DNA of 64,000 nucleotides from Acidianus manzaensis (GTDB lineage Archaea; Thermoproteota; Thermoprotei_A; Sulfolobales; Sulfolobaceae). This document shows, piece by piece, positions 63,256-64,000 of the stretch. Both the position numbers and the translations under genes were made by a program. The stretch lies in assembly GCF_002116695.1 (NCBI RefSeq), contig NZ_CP020477.1, forward strand, positions 1 to 64,000, read 5' to 3'. Within the stretch, counting starts at the first letter, position 1; each line of letters begins with the position of its first letter. The notes under the pieces are model-generated. The model was not told the DNA's origin. It did no database searches and was given only the letters and a program-made list of their open reading frames with translations.

Positions 63256-63809
63256 GTACAAAATATTTGATAACTTTGAAAGTAAATAATTTAAGAGGTC
63301 ACGTTCAGAGCGGTAATGAGGAGAATTATAACGCTGATTTGAAGGCTTTATATTTGAAGGTTGGCGATAAAATTTACGTTTTGCCTGGATCTAGTTTGAA
63401 GGGATTGATTAGGAGGAATATGAAGATTTTGGGGTTGGGTAACTCTGCTGTCTCCATTCTGGGATCTGAATTTAAACAGGAATCTAAGATGGGGAAGGTG
63501 GTTATAGGTTGGGGTTATATTAATCAAGAAAGGAATAGGGTATTTAGGCATGGTATTAAAGTAAATGAAGAGCTAGGTATTGTTGAGAAGGGTGCTCTGT
63601 ACCTTTATGAAATGTTGCCTGGTCAGCTAGATGTGAGTTTTGAGGTTATTTCTTTATCCACGCTTTCCGAAGACGAATTGAAGGGTTTGGCTAAGGCAAT
63701 TAATCTTATGAAGTTTTCTACTATAGGTTGGGGTGGAAGTAAGGGTTTAGGTATAGTTGAAGAGGTGAAATTGGATGACAAACTCGTATCTATTCTTAAT
63801 AAAAAATGA
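63252..63809 (+). CDS. Cas7-like RAMP protein of the second type III operon, 185 aa
   Basis: Backbone-type RAMP with an N-terminal strand [20 protein letters not shown], the motif [15 protein letters not shown] at about residues 38-52 (counterpart of IPGSSxKG) and a glycine-rich [13 protein letters not shown] loop near residue 160. An Asp follows the first glycine-containing segment (NYNADLKAL) as a possible RNase residue. No CxxC thumb motif is present. It overlaps cas10 upstream by 4 bp and the next gene by 35 bp. Confidence 0.85.
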   Translation: MSTKYLITLKVNNLRGHVQSGNEENYNADLKALYLKVGDKIYVLPGSSLKGLIRRNMKILGLGNSAVSILGSEFKQESKMGKVVIGWGYINQERNRVFRHGIKVNEELGIVEKGALYLYEMLPGQLDVSFEVISLSTLSEDELKGLAKAINLMKFSTIGWGGSKGLGIVEEVKLDDKLVSILNKK

Positions 63810-64000
63810 GACTCCGTTAGTAATAAATTATGCGACTGGAAACTATTTTAAGTCTTTAAACTATATTCCAGCGTCTTCAATAATAGGGGCTTTAAAAGCT
63901 AGGATGATAAATAATTGGGGAGAGAAGAAGGAGAATGTTGAAATTGATGTTAATGTTTCTGATGCGTATCCTGCTAATCAAGAAGTGTTGAATTCTCAGA
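63775..64000 (+). CDS. csx10: Csx10-like Cas5 protein, N-terminal part, cut by the window edge
   Basis: An open frame from the ATG at 63775 runs to the window edge, giving 75 residues starting [35 protein letters not shown] followed by VSDAYPAN matches the arrangement DYIPSTTLRGAILAEYYY then VSPAYPKS in the csx10-like gene at 2434, so both operons carry this subunit. It overlaps the upstream RAMP gene by 35 bp, as seen between RAMP genes in the first operon. The pairing cas10-cas7-csx10 points to type III-D. Confidence 0.75.
   Translation, partial: MTNSYLFLIKNETPLVINYATGNYFKSLNYIPASSIIGALKARMINNWGEKKENVEIDVNVSDAYPANQEVLNSQ

Noticed and set aside
1..64000. tRNA, rRNA, cas6, csa3 and transposase genes
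   Set aside because: I looked for them and found no supporting sequence in the window.

Overview
The window reads as part of a Sulfolobales (thermoacidophilic crenarchaeote) chromosome. It is AT-rich, its 25-bp CRISPR repeats start GATTAATC and end AATTGAAAG as in Sulfolobus/Acidianus relatives, and it carries archaeal TATA-box promoters, a type I-A (Csa) cas set, a Csx1 RNase and a Crn1-type ring nuclease. The genus cannot be fixed from the sequence alone. Nearly everything here is CRISPR-Cas: about 25 kb of the 64 kb is array DNA with roughly 400 spacers.

Layout. 170-1132: an unrecognised gene. 1865-9220 (minus): a complete type III-D-like operon with a small helical protein, five Cas7-like RAMP proteins, a Cas10 with HD and GGDD motifs, a Csx10-like Cas5 and a 63-aa protein. 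9789-15129: array 1 and its leader. 16009-17409: Csx1. 18380-19063: Cas3'' HD nuclease. 19955-24284: array 2 and its leader. 26151-31838 (minus): type I-A interference genes cas3', csa4/cas8a2, cas5, csa2/cas7 and csa5. 32575-38481: array 3. 39490-42511: crn1, csa1 and cas4, between the inverted leaders of arrays 3 and 4. 44350-48557: array 4. 49095-50296: cas1-cas2. 53295-59813: array 5. 60700 to the end (plus): a second type III operon (Cas10, Cas7-like, partial Csx10). No cas6 and no csa3 regulator lie in the window, so crRNA processing must depend on a gene elsewhere.

How it works together. Cas1, Cas2, Cas4 and Csa1 acquire spacers at five near-identical leaders. The type I-A complex with split Cas3'/Cas3'' attacks DNA. 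Two type III complexes sense target RNA and, through Cas10 GGDD sites, should make cyclic oligoadenylate. Csx1 answers that signal and Crn1 removes it.

Most unusual signal. The noncoding DNA between these genes carries more than 30 loci where an 18-27 bp sequence is directly repeated with about 35-42 bp of unrelated DNA between the copies. The period of 54-67 bp is the same as in the real arrays. The repeated sequence differs at every locus and is not the CRISPR repeat. Several loci contain three to five copies, and several lie inside short inverted-repeat elements (MITEs) whose uninterrupted copies are also in the window. This is what Cas1-Cas2 would leave by inserting spacers at non-CRISPR sites, and some loci look like new CRISPR arrays being born. 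Two MITE families, A (about 90 bp, 9-bp target duplications) and B (about 200-215 bp, about 8-bp target duplications), fill much of the remaining noncoding DNA.
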